Below are positions 36,760-46,460 of a DNA stretch of 64,000 nucleotides, in pieces (position 1 is the stretch's first letter; each line of letters begins with the position of its first letter). Location of the stretch: contig NZ_JAUEPM010000002.1 of the NCBI RefSeq assembly GCF_030406385.1, forward strand, positions 366,570 to 430,569, in the 5' to 3' direction. A program made the position numbers and the translations under genes. The notes below the pieces were generated by a model, which was not told the DNA's origin, searched no databases, and saw nothing but the letters and a program-made list of their open reading frames with translations. This DNA is from Microbacterium oryzae. GTDB taxonomy: Bacteria; Actinomycetota; Actinomycetes; Actinomycetales; Microbacteriaceae.

Positions 36760-38202
36760 TCAACGGCGGAAGCGGCGGGCGACGTCCCACAGCTGCGCAT
36801 AATCATGTCGGATTGGTGGGACCAGGGCGGCAAGCGCCAGGTACGCGACGATCGTCGCGCTGAGTATCAGAGCCTCCAGTACTGGCTCCATGTCGGTGAA
36901 AAGTCCGTACGACATGAAGAGGCTGAGGGCCACGAGCGGCGTGTAGAGCAGGATCGGCCTCACCGCGATCCGAAGGAGCGGCAGGCGCCGCAGCCCTGAG
37001 TGGCGCATGGGGAAGAGAGACTGCAGTGTCCAGTTGACGGCCTGCCCCACGGCCGCCCCGATAGCGACACCGAGAGGCCCCCATATGACTCCGACGCACA
37101 TCGCCACCACCATCGCGGATCGGCCAATGAGTGTCCAGCGCAACTGAATACCGGTCAAGGCGCGAGAGAGGAAGACCCAGTAATAGACGAACCCCATTCC
37201 CTGGAATACCCCGCCCAGGGCGAGGACCGTGAAGATCGGCTTGGCCGGCTCCCATCCTTCGCCTAAAAGGATGTCGACCGCGGGGTCAGACACAGAGGCG
37301 AGGAGGAAGAAGGCACCACCGAAGGCATAGCCGAGAACGAGCTGCGCGCGCTGAACGTACGCCTCGTACCGGTCGTCGGCCTGCAGCCGAGACAGCACAG
37401 GAAGGGCGACCTTGGTCATAGGCGCCGCGATCTGCTGAAGCGGAAGACGGAACAGCTGGTAAGCGCGGTCGTAAAGGCCGAGCGGGGATGGGCCCCAGAA
37501 CCGGCCGATGAGAATGCTGTCGACGTTCGAGGTGAGGTACGAGAAGAGCTGAACGCCGAGCGTGTTCGCCCCGTATGAGTACAGGGCACGCATGTCGGCG
37601 CCGCGACGCGGCAACCCGGGTAGCCACCCGGATGCAGCGATGAGGCCCAGGAGTGTGACGGCCGCGATCGCGATCTGCTGAGCGATGAGTGCCCAGTACC
37701 CGAAGTCGTGCACTGCCAGGGTCAATGCCGTCGCCAGACCCGCGATCACGGCGAGCACGTCGACTCCCGCAAGTGCCTTGAACCGAAGCCGAACGGAGAC
37801 TTCTGCGCGGAACTGTGCGGTCAGCGAGTTGAGCAGGAATGTCACCGAGAGAAGCTGGGCGATTCCGATCAGCCGGTCATCGCCGTAGAACGCGGCGATG
37901 AGCGGCGCGGAGAGAAAGACGGCCCCGGTGAGCAGGCAGCCGATGGCGGCGTTGGTCCAGAACAGGTTGGATCGCTGAGCGCTGGTGATGGTCTGCGACT
38001 GAATCGCCGCCATCGACAGGCCGAAGTCGCCGAGGACCGTCGCGATGCCGATTACTGCGAACACCATGGTGTAGAGGCCGAATTCGGCCGGCGCGATCAG
38101 GCGAGCCAGGAGGGCGGTCGCGAGGAGCTGAACGAGAAAGCGTGCGAGCTGACCGGCGAGGGTTACCGCACCACCACGAGCCGCAGCGTCGGCGAGGCTC
38201 AG
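36760..38202 (-). CDS. Polysaccharide flippase (Wzx/MATE-type) with probable CTG start
   Basis: 480 residues if started at CTG 38202. The reading frame is open past the first ATG (38067) for 45 more codons that encode a normal flippase N-terminus: SLADAAARGGAVTLAGQLA, then RLIAPAEFGLYTM. No ATG, GTG or TTG occurs in that stretch, and GGAACGGAAGA precedes the CTG. With it, the protein has about 14 membrane helices and the usual length. From residue 46 the sequence matches the O-antigen/teichuronic acid translocase family. It carries lipid-linked repeat units across the membrane. It lies 16 bp downstream of the acyltransferase gene and 19 bp upstream of the pyruvyl transferase gene. Confidence 0.88.
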   Translation of the reverse strand: MSLADAAARGGAVTLAGQLARFLVQLLATALLARLIAPAEFGLYTMVFAVIGIATVLGDFGLSMAAIQSQTITSAQRSNLFWTNAAIGCLLTGAVFLSAPLIAAFYGDDRLIGIAQLLSVTFLLNSLTAQFRAEVSVRLRFKALAGVDVLAVIAGLATALTLAVHDFGYWALIAQQIAIAAVTLLGLIAASGWLPGLPRRGADMRALYSYGANTLGVQLFSYLTSNVDSILIGRFWGPSPLGLYDRAYQLFRLPLQQIAAPMTKVALPVLSRLQADDRYEAYVQRAQLVLGYAFGGAFFLLASVSDPAVDILLGEGWEPAKPIFTVLALGGVFQGMGFVYYWVFLSRALTGIQLRWTLIGRSAMVVAMCVGVIWGPLGVAIGAAVGQAVNWTLQSLFPMRHSGLRRLPLLRIAVRPILLYTPLVALSLFMSYGLFTDMEPVLEALILSATIVAYLALAALVPPIRHDYAQLWDVARRFRR

Positions 38203-38218
38203 AGTTCTTCCGTTCCAG

Positions 38219-39358
38219 TCACCCGACGAGCTTAGCCGAGGTCTCGTTCTCGCCGACGCGTGGGGTGAGTCGATCCACCGCCTCGCCGGAGTTGCTGAGG
38301 CGCTTGCGGAACCGCGCCATCGGCTTCTCGATGAACCTGTACACCGCCCACGAGACGACGAAGGTGAGTACCGCTGCGATAGCGGCTTCGGCAGGAACGG
38401 GGATATCGGTCACATAGCGCACCGCGTGCAGGAACTGACTATGCACGAGGTACATGGTGTAGGAGAGGACGCCGACGAAGACGAGAGGGCGCCAGTTCAG
38501 GATCCGTCCGGCCCAGGATCGTGGTGCGAGGATCAGGTAGGCGAAGATCGGCATGAGGGCGATGCCCTGCAGCGTGTATCCGACCGTGTAATTGATCGTG
38601 GCGGGGCCGAAGGAAACGAGGAGGAAGACGACGAACGCAGCGGCCGCGGCGACGGGCAGTTGCCAATCGCGCTTCGTGCGGATCTCTCCGTAGACCGGGT
38701 TCATGCCGATCGCCAGCATGGCGCCGAAGAGGATGCTGTCGATGCGGGTATCGGTCGCGTAGTAGACGCGAGGCGCGTCGACGCCTTCCCCGATGAAGAG
38801 CCACGTCCGCCAAGCAACGACTACGAGGCAGATAGCGGCCAGTAGCATGATCTGCCGCCGAGGCGAGGGCAGGAACCGCTGCAGCAGCAGGTAGACCAAG
38901 GGGAACACCAGGTAGTAGTGCTCTTCGACGGAGAGGGACCACAGAACTCCCAGACCGTCAGGCACCCCGACGCCATTCGCGAAGATGTTCCAGTAGTTGG
39001 TGAAGAAGAAGAGCGAGGAGGCCACGCCGCCCAATGTGGGCGTCGCTGCCAACAGCCCTGCCACCGACAGAAGTAGCCCCAAGGCGATGGCGAAGTACAT
39101 GGGGGGGAAGATGCGGAAGAGTCGGCGGAGATAAAAGTCCTTCAAGGAGATCCGCCCGCTCCGGTCCTTCTCCACCCGCATGAGCGTCGTGATGAGGTAG
39201 CCGCTGAGGAAGAAGAAGATGGTGACGCCGGTGCCGCCTCGCACACCGCCGGGGAGGCCAGCGTGAGCCCAGAAGACGAACAGTATCGATACGGCACGCA
39301 ATCCGTCGAGCGACGGGATGAGTCCGACTCTCGGAGCAGTGACCCCAGCGGCTGACAT
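38219..39358 (-). CDS. Acyltransferase-3 family membrane protein
   Basis: 379 residues with about ten membrane helices. It has PSLDGLRAVSILFVFWAHAG, GGTGVTIFFFLSGYLITTLM and LWSLSVEEHYYLVFPL, the family's His/Arg and Glu-containing motifs. There is no SGNH domain, unlike the two copies at 29.5-33.8 kb. It likely O-acylates the polysaccharide or its lipid-linked precursor. It is first in the minus-strand block with the flippase and the pyruvyl transferase, and divergent from the Wzy-like gene. Confidence 0.92.
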   Translation of the reverse strand: MSAAGVTAPRVGLIPSLDGLRAVSILFVFWAHAGLPGGVRGGTGVTIFFFLSGYLITTLMRVEKDRSGRISLKDFYLRRLFRIFPPMYFAIALGLLLSVAGLLAATPTLGGVASSLFFFTNYWNIFANGVGVPDGLGVLWSLSVEEHYYLVFPLVYLLLQRFLPSPRRQIMLLAAICLVVVAWRTWLFIGEGVDAPRVYYATDTRIDSILFGAMLAIGMNPVYGEIRTKRDWQLPVAAAAAFVVFLLVSFGPATINYTVGYTLQGIALMPIFAYLILAPRSWAGRILNWRPLVFVGVLSYTMYLVHSQFLHAVRYVTDIPVPAEAAIAAVLTFVVSWAVYRFIEKPMARFRKRLSNSGEAVDRLTPRVGENETSAKLVG

Positions 39359-39468
39359 AACCGCGAGAGTACACGGGCCGGGCGATCACCTATTCCCTCG
39401 AGCCGGAAGGCGCGTCTCGTCCGCGCTCGCTATGGAACGTGCTCAAAGGCCTATCCCGACCGTCCGCA

Positions 39469-39474
39469 TAGAAT
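39469..39474 (+). promoter_or_regulatory. Candidate -10 box TAGAAT of the Wzy-like gene
   Basis: TAGAAT lies 57 nt before the Wzy-like ATG, which itself has GGGGAG. This leaves a leader of about 50 nt. Confidence 0.4.
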
Positions 39475-39531
39475 CGAGCAGGAAGCGGGCGGCTAGTCGA
39501 GCGATCGCCCTGCCCGCCGCTAGGGGAGATC

Positions 39532-40689
39532 ATGACAACAGACGGACCGCACCGGCGGAACTGGCCGGGATCGTCTCACCTGCGCGCGCTCGCCGACTCA
39601 ACTCGATTCTTCGCTGTTTCCGTGGTCGTCGGATTCCTCATCGGCCTCGCTACAACTGTGTATCGCAGGCAGCTACTCGCCGAGCAGTTCAATCGGGACG
39701 CGAATCGCATTTACAACATCGCCAGTGGCAGAGTGCCGGACTTTCAGGATGGCTCCTACACGCCGGTGGGGCTCGTCTACAGGGCTCTCGGTCTGGCCAC
39801 TGCCCCTGATGTAGCGGCGGTGCTCGGGTACCTTCTCGCTTCTTTCGTCATCGTGCTCGCTCTCCTGCGCTCAGGGCGCCGCACGGCCAGCCTTCCGGTT
39901 GCCCTTTACATCGTCGCGTCATTCCTCCTGGCCGGGGTCTATCTTGGGCAGTACTCGAAGGATGTCTTCGTGCTCCTGCCCGTCGCCCTGTTGGTACTTC
40001 TTCCCGCGAAGATCTGGTGGGACGCTGTCGCGGTCGTAGCGATGTTCGCCTACGCGTTCTTCTTCCGGGACTACTGGGCGATCGTGGCGGTCATGTACCT
40101 CGCTATCCGTGTCATCTTGATACGTCAGGTGCGTGTGAGATACCTCGTGGTGGCGGGGAGCATGGCGGCGGTAGCGATCGGCCTCGCATTCTTCTTCGCT
40201 CTCGGAGTAGATCCGAACCACTTCCGGACGGCCGTGCAAGGCCATCTCGAGGCGAACACACTCATCGTTCCGCTCGAGCCGTTCGCGCAGCCACTGGGTG
40301 GCGCCGCGGACGTCTTCCTCAATTACTGGCTCCTATATGTGCCCGTTCTTCTGCCCTTCCTGGCGGGCGCACCGTACGTCGTCGTCGTGCTGGGCTTCGT
40401 CCTCGTCAAAGTGCTGCCGCTCTACGCGGCGCGATCCCGTGTACGCTGGCCTGCCTCACGCGAGGGAGCGCGCGTGCGTCGCGCGCTGGCTCTGATCCTG
40501 GCGTTCAGCGTGGTTCAAGCCGTTTTCGAACCCGACTACGGCTCGGCCTTGCGTCATTTCACTCCCCTCATGGCGTTGGGGCTGGTCGTTCTGCAGGGTG
40601 CGCGGTCGGGCCATGTGCGAAGCGCACCAGCGCGGGCCTGGAGTTGGTCCGGCGCAGCTGCTGTAGACGCATCCGCCTCGCACGTCTGA
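39532..40689 (+). CDS. Polytopic membrane protein, Wzy polymerase candidate
   Basis: 385 residues, about ten membrane helices, with extracytoplasmic loops of varying size. No strong signature is readable. Polymerase-like features are SALRHFTPLMALGLVV near the C-terminus and YRRQLLAEQFNRDANRIYN early on; Wzy proteins are known to share topology but little sequence. GGGGAG lies 5 nt before ATG. It sits between the flippase block and two glycosyltransferases, which is the usual place for the polymerase. A different transport role is possible. Confidence 0.7.
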   Translation: MTTDGPHRRNWPGSSHLRALADSTRFFAVSVVVGFLIGLATTVYRRQLLAEQFNRDANRIYNIASGRVPDFQDGSYTPVGLVYRALGLATAPDVAAVLGYLLASFVIVLALLRSGRRTASLPVALYIVASFLLAGVYLGQYSKDVFVLLPVALLVLLPAKIWWDAVAVVAMFAYAFFFRDYWAIVAVMYLAIRVILIRQVRVRYLVVAGSMAAVAIGLAFFFALGVDPNHFRTAVQGHLEANTLIVPLEPFAQPLGGAADVFLNYWLLYVPVLLPFLAGAPYVVVVLGFVLVKVLPLYAARSRVRWPASREGARVRRALALILAFSVVQAVFEPDYGSALRHFTPLMALGLVVLQGARSGHVRSAPARAWSWSGAAAVDASASHV

Positions 40690-40733
40690 ATCTCTCAGTT
40701 GGTGTTCATAGCGCCGTCTAACATTGGATCTCG

Positions 40734-41831
40734 ATGTCTCGCCAACTCAGTTCGAATATTCCCGAAGTGACGATGCTCTGGATGGAGTCGACTCGCGTCG
40801 GTTCCGCAGCACGCACGCATATGGACGGCACGCGCGCGCGGCTCGATGCGGCAGGTATCGGTGTGCGAGAGCAGATCTATTCGGAAGCGGTAGCAGAGGG
40901 CATCCGGGACAAAATCACTCGTCTACTCAAGCTGGTGAGAGCTGGGCGGAAGTCAGCGCACCGAGGCGTCCTCGTCGCTCGGTGGCACCCCTTCCTCGCT
41001 TTCGTGGCTCCGCGGTGGCTCCGCAAGGGCGGCAAGGTGCTTCTTCTTGTGCAGGGGAATGACGAGTCGGCTTACGAGACGAACCCCTGGTTGCGCAGGA
41101 TCCCAGCCGTCGACCGCCTGATGACGCGGAGCCTCGGCTGTGCGTCGGCGGTCCTGTGCGTCAACGAGGGATTGGCAGAGTGGGTGCGCTCGAAGCGGGC
41201 CGGCGCGGATGCGGTTCCCGTCGAAGTGATGCCCAGTGGCGTGAGCGATCTGTTCTTCGACGCCACTCCCGTCCCTACGGAGGAGCCGTATGTGCTGTTC
41301 TTCGGTGGACTCGCGCCGTGGCAGGGCATCGACTACATGTTGGAGGCGCATCGGTCCTCGAAATGGCCGTCCGGGCTGAAGCTGCTCGTCATCGGCGACG
41401 GAGCGAAGGCCGCGACAGTCGAGCGGGCGCAGGGAGCGACTCTCGAGTGGCTGGGTCCGAAGCGTCCCGCCGAGTTGGCGCGGTACGTCGCCGGTGCGTT
41501 GGTGACGCTCTGCCCGAAGAGCAACACGGGCTCCATGGCCAAGGTCACCACGCCCTTCAAGATGCTTGAATCGGCGGCGGCGGGAGTGCCCGTGATCGCG
41601 ACCGACATTCCGGCCCAGAAGGACATGCTCGAGGAAGGCTACGGCCTGCTCGTCGATGCCGAGCAGCCGAGCGACCTGGCGGATGCCGTGGCTCGAGTCT
41701 TCAAGGACGAGCAGCTGCGGGAGTCACTCGTAGCTCGCGCTCGGGACTTCTCCCCGAAGTGCCGATGGACATATGCCGCTCCCCAGCTCGCGAACATGAT
41801 CGGTGCGCTCGAACGTGACATCCGGAGCTGA
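40734..41831 (+). CDS. GT4-family glycosyltransferase
   Basis: 365 residues. The C-terminal GT-B half is clear: PYVLFFGGLAPWQGIDYML, LLVIGDGAKAATVE, and the nucleotide-sugar site around TTPFKMLESAAAGVPVIATD with the E-x7-E-type region. The N-terminal half carries GVLVARWHPFLAFVAPRW. It adds one sugar to the growing repeat unit on the cytoplasmic face. It precedes a second glycosyltransferase by 1 bp, so both belong to one transcript. Confidence 0.92.
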   Translation: MSRQLSSNIPEVTMLWMESTRVGSAARTHMDGTRARLDAAGIGVREQIYSEAVAEGIRDKITRLLKLVRAGRKSAHRGVLVARWHPFLAFVAPRWLRKGGKVLLLVQGNDESAYETNPWLRRIPAVDRLMTRSLGCASAVLCVNEGLAEWVRSKRAGADAVPVEVMPSGVSDLFFDATPVPTEEPYVLFFGGLAPWQGIDYMLEAHRSSKWPSGLKLLVIGDGAKAATVERAQGATLEWLGPKRPAELARYVAGALVTLCPKSNTGSMAKVTTPFKMLESAAAGVPVIATDIPAQKDMLEEGYGLLVDAEQPSDLADAVARVFKDEQLRESLVARARDFSPKCRWTYAAPQLANMIGALERDIRS

Positions 41832-41832
41832 A

Positions 41833-42897
41833 ATGGCTACGACGCCGTCCCCGCGCGTGCTACATGTCACACAGGTGTATGCGGGAGGCATCAGCCGGGC
41901 CATCAAGTCTCTCGTCGAGCTCACTCCCGAGGTAGAGCATCATCTGCTGTGGGCAGGAAACGAGCAACCAGACCCGACGCTGCCGTTCAAGACAGTGCAT
42001 GAGCTGCCGCAGTCGCCGCGCGAGATGGTCACTGCTGTGCAACGCGTGAAGAGCGTGGTCGCCGAGGTACGACCGGACTACGTGCACGCTCATTCGAGCT
42101 TCGGTGGCGTATACGCGCGGCTCGCGCGCCTCGCGGAGCCTGTGTTTTACGAACCACACTGCTATAAGTTCGATGACCGTCAGCAGCTCGCGCCTATGCG
42201 CGTGATCTACCGGCTGGTCGAGCAGGCGCTTGCTCCGCGAGCCGCGAGGACGGTCGTGCTCTCGCCTCATGAGGAGGCGCTGGCTCGGTCGCTCCACACT
42301 CGTGGCGAGGTGCTCTTTCTGCCGAACGTGGCGACGGTGCTGCCCACCGAGGCGCATCCTGCGTCGCGCTTTGAGCACGGGCGGGACGTCTTCATGATCG
42401 GACGGCTGACGGGTCAGAAGGACCCGGCGTACTTCGCAGACGTCGCGCATCGAGTGCGGAAGCAAGCGTCGGATGTGACGTTCAGATGGATCGGCGACGT
42501 CGACGGCGTGGACGACGGGCGAGGGGCCCGAATGCGTACGCGACTGGAGAATGCGGGGGTGCGGGTACTCGGATGGCTCGACGGTGACGCTCTGGCAACC
42601 GAGCTGAGTCGTCCTGGTCTCTACTTCCATAGCGCCCACTACGAAGGCTTCCCGCTCAGCATTCTCGACGCAGCTGCGTTCGAGCATCCGATCGCTGTTC
42701 GGCGGATTCCTACCTTCGAGGGGATGAATCTCCCCAGCGCCGCGAGCGCTCACGACGCCGCCGAGTTGATCCTCCGCATACTCGACGGCAAGGACGAGTA
42801 TGTCTCCGCACGCGAGGGGGCGCAGAGGCTCAACGCCACGATGAACAAGACCGCGCAACGATCTGCGCTGCACGCTTTATACGCGCCCGTCAGCTGA
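41833..42897 (+). CDS. GT4-family glycosyltransferase
   Basis: 354 residues from the ATG at 41833; the preceding stop lies 1 bp away and GGAG is 6-7 nt upstream. It has RVLHVTQVYAGGISRAI at the N-terminus, HAHSSFGGVYARLA, then DVFMIGRLTGQKDPAYF and HYEGFPLSILDAAAFEHPI, which carries the E-x7-D/E pattern of GT4 enzymes. It adds a sugar to the lipid-linked repeat unit; donor and linkage are unknown. It is followed by the DUF4012 gene after 126 bp. Confidence 0.92.
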   Translation: MATTPSPRVLHVTQVYAGGISRAIKSLVELTPEVEHHLLWAGNEQPDPTLPFKTVHELPQSPREMVTAVQRVKSVVAEVRPDYVHAHSSFGGVYARLARLAEPVFYEPHCYKFDDRQQLAPMRVIYRLVEQALAPRAARTVVLSPHEEALARSLHTRGEVLFLPNVATVLPTEAHPASRFEHGRDVFMIGRLTGQKDPAYFADVAHRVRKQASDVTFRWIGDVDGVDDGRGARMRTRLENAGVRVLGWLDGDALATELSRPGLYFHSAHYEGFPLSILDAAAFEHPIAVRRIPTFEGMNLPSAASAHDAAELILRILDGKDEYVSAREGAQRLNATMNKTAQRSALHALYAPVS

Positions 42898-43023
42898 ACC
42901 GGCTCACACGGGCATCGAGCCAGCGAGCAACTAAGCTGGGGCCACCACGCCCGGAAGGCGCGACCGTCGCCGCGTTTCCTCGACATCGCCGTTTCCGGCC
43001 GAGCGCAGGAGTCCCACATCAGC

Positions 43024-44844
43024 ATGAGACAACGCAAGATCGAGAACACCGCCGGCGACGCCGAAGCAACCCACGGGAAGCGGCGGCGCAAGGTGCTCCG
43101 TCGTTGGCTCGGCTGGGGTATCCCCGTCCTGTTTCTCGCTTGGATGGCCGTGCTGGCGGTGAGCGCGTTCGTCGCCTATAACGCACTGAGGGACGTCGCG
43201 CCGTTGGCCGGACAGGTCCAGGAGAAGATCGGATCGGGCGACACCGCGGGGGCGCAAACGGCGGTGGATGAGGTCGCGTCCAAGACCGGGGCGGCTCGCG
43301 CGAGTACGGGGCACATTCTGTGGCGCGGCGTCGAGTGGCTTCCGGTCGTGGGAGATGACCTGCGGTCCGTTCGTCTTGCCGCAGCGGGTGCGGACGATCT
43401 GGTTCGTGACGCACTGAAGCCGTTTGCGGCACTCGACATCTCGGCGATCGGTCCGAACGAAGGCGCTATCAACCTCGATGCTGTCCGCTCTCTCGCCGAG
43501 CCTGTGTCCGAAGCGGCGGCAGCAACGGAGAAGGTCGACATCGAGTTGTCGGCGATTGACACCTCAACGCTCCTCGCGCCCGTCGGGGATGCAGTGGGCC
43601 AGCTGACTGGCGCGGTTGACTCCCTGTGGCCGACGCTCGTTCGCTTGGACGAACTCATGCCGCACCTGCCGACCATGCTCGGCGCGGACGGACCGCGCAG
43701 CTACATCGTCATGGTTCAAAACAACGCGGAAGCGCGCACCACGGGCGGCAACCCGGCGTCGCTCATGATGCTCACGGCGGACCAGGGGCGAATTGCGATC
43801 ACACAGCAGGTGTCGACGAGCACCTTCAGTAACGGGCGGCCAACGCCGATCATTCCGCTCGATGAGGGGACGGAAACCCTCTATGGGGACCGCGTCGGCC
43901 GCTATAGCCAGGACACGACGATGTCGCCGAACTTCGACGAGACCGCGAGGCTCATCCGAGCGTTCTGGCAGGAGGGTCACGGCGACCCCGGCGTGGGCGT
44001 CCTGTCTCTGGATCCAGTGGCGCTGAGCTATCTTCTGGGGGCGACCGGGGGCGTGTGGCTCCCTGACGGCTCGCAACTCACCGCCGAGAATGCAGTTCAA
44101 GTTCTGCTGAATGGCGTCTACTTCAAGTACCCAGGCGAGACGTATGCCGAAAAGGAAGCCCAGGACGCCTTCTTCGGCGCAGCGGCGGGTGGGGTCTTCG
44201 AGAAGATCACGAGCGGCTCCGCCGACATCGTGAAGCTGGCTCAGGCCATCGGCAAGGCTTCCAGCGAGGGGCGCATCCTCTTCTCCTCCACGGACCCGAT
44301 CGAGGCGCGCGCGGTCGAGGGCACGTCCCTCGCCGGTCCGCTTCCAGAGGACAACGAGAAGAAGACCGCGCTCGGCGTTTTCGTGAACGACACGACCGAG
44401 GGCAAGCTCGACTACTACGCGGATATGAGCGTGTCTGCCACGAGCAACGCATGCCAGGCGGAGGATGCCCCGACGTTCACGACGGAGGCAACCTACAACT
44501 ACACGCTCGACCCGGCCGATGTTGCGACGCTGCCGTACTACATCTCCACCGCCAACTACTTCGGTAAGGGCAATAAGGCCACCGACATGGTCTTCTATGG
44601 ACCGGTCGGCGGCACATACGTCTCTGCGGAGGTGGACGGGGAAGCTGAGCAGCCCGACGTGGGAACAACCGACGAGGGGCGTCCGGCGGTGCGCATTCGC
44701 GTGTTCAACGAGCCGTCGACGTCGCACACGTTCAAGGTCACGTTCGCGGGCGTGGCAGGCGAGCAGTACGGACCCCTCGAGATCGTGCACACTCCGCTCG
44801 TGAAGGATGTGCCGACGGAAGTGACCCAGCCGGAGTGCGGCTGA
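43024..44844 (+). CDS. DUF4012 surface protein
   Basis: 606 residues. A basic N-terminus (KRRRKVLRRWLGWG) is followed by one membrane helix (about residues 31-55) and a large extracytoplasmic part. The DUF4012 core is visible: RSYIVMVQNNAEARTTGGNPAS, then STFSNGRPTP and TMSPNFDETARLIRAFWQ. A C-terminal beta-rich domain follows. In actinobacteria, DUF4012 proteins occur in capsule and exopolysaccharide loci, and the core is loosely related to LytR-CpsA-Psr attachment enzymes; a role in anchoring the glycan is a reasonable guess. Confidence 0.9.
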   Translation: MRQRKIENTAGDAEATHGKRRRKVLRRWLGWGIPVLFLAWMAVLAVSAFVAYNALRDVAPLAGQVQEKIGSGDTAGAQTAVDEVASKTGAARASTGHILWRGVEWLPVVGDDLRSVRLAAAGADDLVRDALKPFAALDISAIGPNEGAINLDAVRSLAEPVSEAAAATEKVDIELSAIDTSTLLAPVGDAVGQLTGAVDSLWPTLVRLDELMPHLPTMLGADGPRSYIVMVQNNAEARTTGGNPASLMMLTADQGRIAITQQVSTSTFSNGRPTPIIPLDEGTETLYGDRVGRYSQDTTMSPNFDETARLIRAFWQEGHGDPGVGVLSLDPVALSYLLGATGGVWLPDGSQLTAENAVQVLLNGVYFKYPGETYAEKEAQDAFFGAAAGGVFEKITSGSADIVKLAQAIGKASSEGRILFSSTDPIEARAVEGTSLAGPLPEDNEKKTALGVFVNDTTEGKLDYYADMSVSATSNACQAEDAPTFTTEATYNYTLDPADVATLPYYISTANYFGKGNKATDMVFYGPVGGTYVSAEVDGEAEQPDVGTTDEGRPAVRIRVFNEPSTSHTFKVTFAGVAGEQYGPLEIVHTPLVKDVPTEVTQPECG

Positions 44845-44853
44845 GCGCCCGAC

Positions 44854-45579
44854 CTACCGCTGGCTCGACGGCGAGATCACGAGCTCGTCGATGCGGACGT
44901 GCGGAGGAGACTCCAGCACGAACTGCACCGCGCGCCCGATGTCCTCGGCGGTGAGCATCGACGCGCGCTGCTCCGCACCGGGCACGTTCGGGCGCAGGTC
45001 GAGGAAGTCGGTGTCGACCTCGCCCGGGCACAGATGACATGCCTTGATGCCGTGCTGCCCCTCCTGGTCGTTGATCGAGGAGACGAGCGGGCTGAGCGCG
45101 GTCTTGCTTGAGGAGTAGGCGACCCCCGAGTTCGGCGAGAAGCGCCATCCGGCTCGGGACGAGATGACGACGATGTCGCCGCGCCCCCGCTGGCGCATCT
45201 CGGGCAGCACGAGGTCGACCGCGCGAGCGATGCTCGTGAGGTTGGTGTCGACGATGGCGGCGAACTCCGCCATTGATTGGTCCGCCCAGCTGCGCCGCGG
45301 GGCATTGAGGCCCGCCGCGAGCACGAGCGCATCCACCGGTCCGCACGACTGCACGATCTGGCCGTGCGCCTCCGCGAGCGCTGCCGGGTCTCGCACGTCG
45401 ACGGGCGCCTCGAAGGCGCTGCCACCGGCGGCACGCACCTGCTCGGCGGTGTCGGCGAGCGCTTCCGCACGACGTCCGCTCACGGCCACGCGCCATCCGC
45501 TGGCACCAGCGGCGATCGCCGCGGCACGACCCATGCCGCTGCCCGCCCCGGTGACCCACAGGACTCTGCGCTTCGTCAT
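44854..45579 (-). CDS. Short-chain dehydrogenase/reductase
   Basis: 241 residues. Classical SDR: TGAGSGMGRA cofactor loop, VVISSRAGW strand before catalysis, and Y-S-S-S-K catalytic pair in GVAYSSSK. Substrate unknown. It is convergent with DUF4012 (9 bp apart) and divergent from the second SDR gene, whose start is 98 bp away. It has no obvious link to polysaccharide synthesis. Confidence 0.92.
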   Translation of the reverse strand: MTKRRVLWVTGAGSGMGRAAAIAAGASGWRVAVSGRRAEALADTAEQVRAAGGSAFEAPVDVRDPAALAEAHGQIVQSCGPVDALVLAAGLNAPRRSWADQSMAEFAAIVDTNLTSIARAVDLVLPEMRQRGRGDIVVISSRAGWRFSPNSGVAYSSSKTALSPLVSSINDQEGQHGIKACHLCPGEVDTDFLDLRPNVPGAEQRASMLTAEDIGRAVQFVLESPPHVRIDELVISPSSQR

Positions 45580-45677
45580 GACGGTGCTCCTTCACGTGAT
45601 GCCCGATGTCGGCGGATAAGCCCAGACTAGGTATAGCGGATGGCACGAGCGGCGACGGCGCCGGGAGAGAGGTGCGC

Positions 45678-46460
45678 ATGGACTTCGGGATCGCGGGACG
45701 CGTGGTGGTCGTGACCGGCGCCGGACGGGGGATCGGCCGGACGATCGCAGAGGTCTTCGCTCGGGCCGGGGCGCATGTCGCCGCGCTCGACGTCGTCGCC
45801 GAAGGCGTGGAGGAGTTCGCCGCGGTCTCGGGTACTCGAGGACAGAGCGGCCTAGGGCTCGTCGCCGACGTCACCGACGCGGGTTCTGTGCGCGCCGCAC
45901 TGGCGCGCGTCGCCGAGCGCTTCGGCGGGATCGACGTCGTGATCAACAACGCCGGCATCAACGTCGAAGGGCGCGTGATCGACCTCGAGGAGGAGGCGTG
46001 GCAGCGCTGCTTCGACGTGAACGTGGCGGGCGTCTTCCGGGTCTGCCAGGCGGCCATTCCCTATGTGTCACAGAGCGCGTACGGGCGGATCATCAATGCG
46101 GCGTCGTTCGCGGCGGTCGTGCCGAGCATCGGCAGCGCGGCATACGCCGCCTCGAAGGCCGCGGTCGTGCAGCTCACGCGCGTGCTCGCGGGGGAGCTCG
46201 GGCCGCACGGCGTCACCGTCAACGCCTATGCGCCGGGGATGATCCCGACGGCGATGAACGGGTTCGCCGAGATGCCGCAGCCTGCGCAGGACCGGCTGCT
46301 CGACACGCTCACGCTGCGGCGGTGGGGGTCGGCGGAGGAGGTGGCGGACCTGCTGCTGTTCCTCGCGAGCGACGCGTCGCGGTACATCACCGGGACGCTG
46401 CTGGACGTCAGCGGCGGGAAGCTCGCGACGCAGGTTCCGGCGAAGGCATACGAGGAGTAG
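45678..46460 (+). CDS. Short-chain dehydrogenase/reductase
   Basis: 260 residues from ATG 45678, with GGGAGAGAGG 4-5 nt upstream. Classical SDR: TGAGRGIGRT, NNAGINVEGRV, and Y-A-A-S-K in SAAYAASK. It ends with the typical FLASDASRYITGTLLDVSGG block. The sequence resembles 3-oxoacyl-ACP or sugar-alcohol dehydrogenases; the substrate cannot be fixed. It is divergent from the other SDR gene, so both may serve one pathway. Confidence 0.92.
   Translation: MDFGIAGRVVVVTGAGRGIGRTIAEVFARAGAHVAALDVVAEGVEEFAAVSGTRGQSGLGLVADVTDAGSVRAALARVAERFGGIDVVINNAGINVEGRVIDLEEEAWQRCFDVNVAGVFRVCQAAIPYVSQSAYGRIINAASFAAVVPSIGSAAYAASKAAVVQLTRVLAGELGPHGVTVNAYAPGMIPTAMNGFAEMPQPAQDRLLDTLTLRRWGSAEEVADLLLFLASDASRYITGTLLDVSGGKLATQVPAKAYEE

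Noticed and set aside
36741..36833. Longer start of the stand-alone pyruvyl transferase gene
   Set aside because: It overlaps the end of the flippase gene by 74 bp, while a GTG with a good ribosome-binding site lies just after the flippase stop and begins at the family's usual N-terminus.
45639..45713. A 24-residue leader frame starting 6 nt after TAGGTA and overlapping the SDR start
   Set aside because: It may be a leaderless upstream frame, but it is too short to separate from chance and the SDR has its own good ribosome-binding site.
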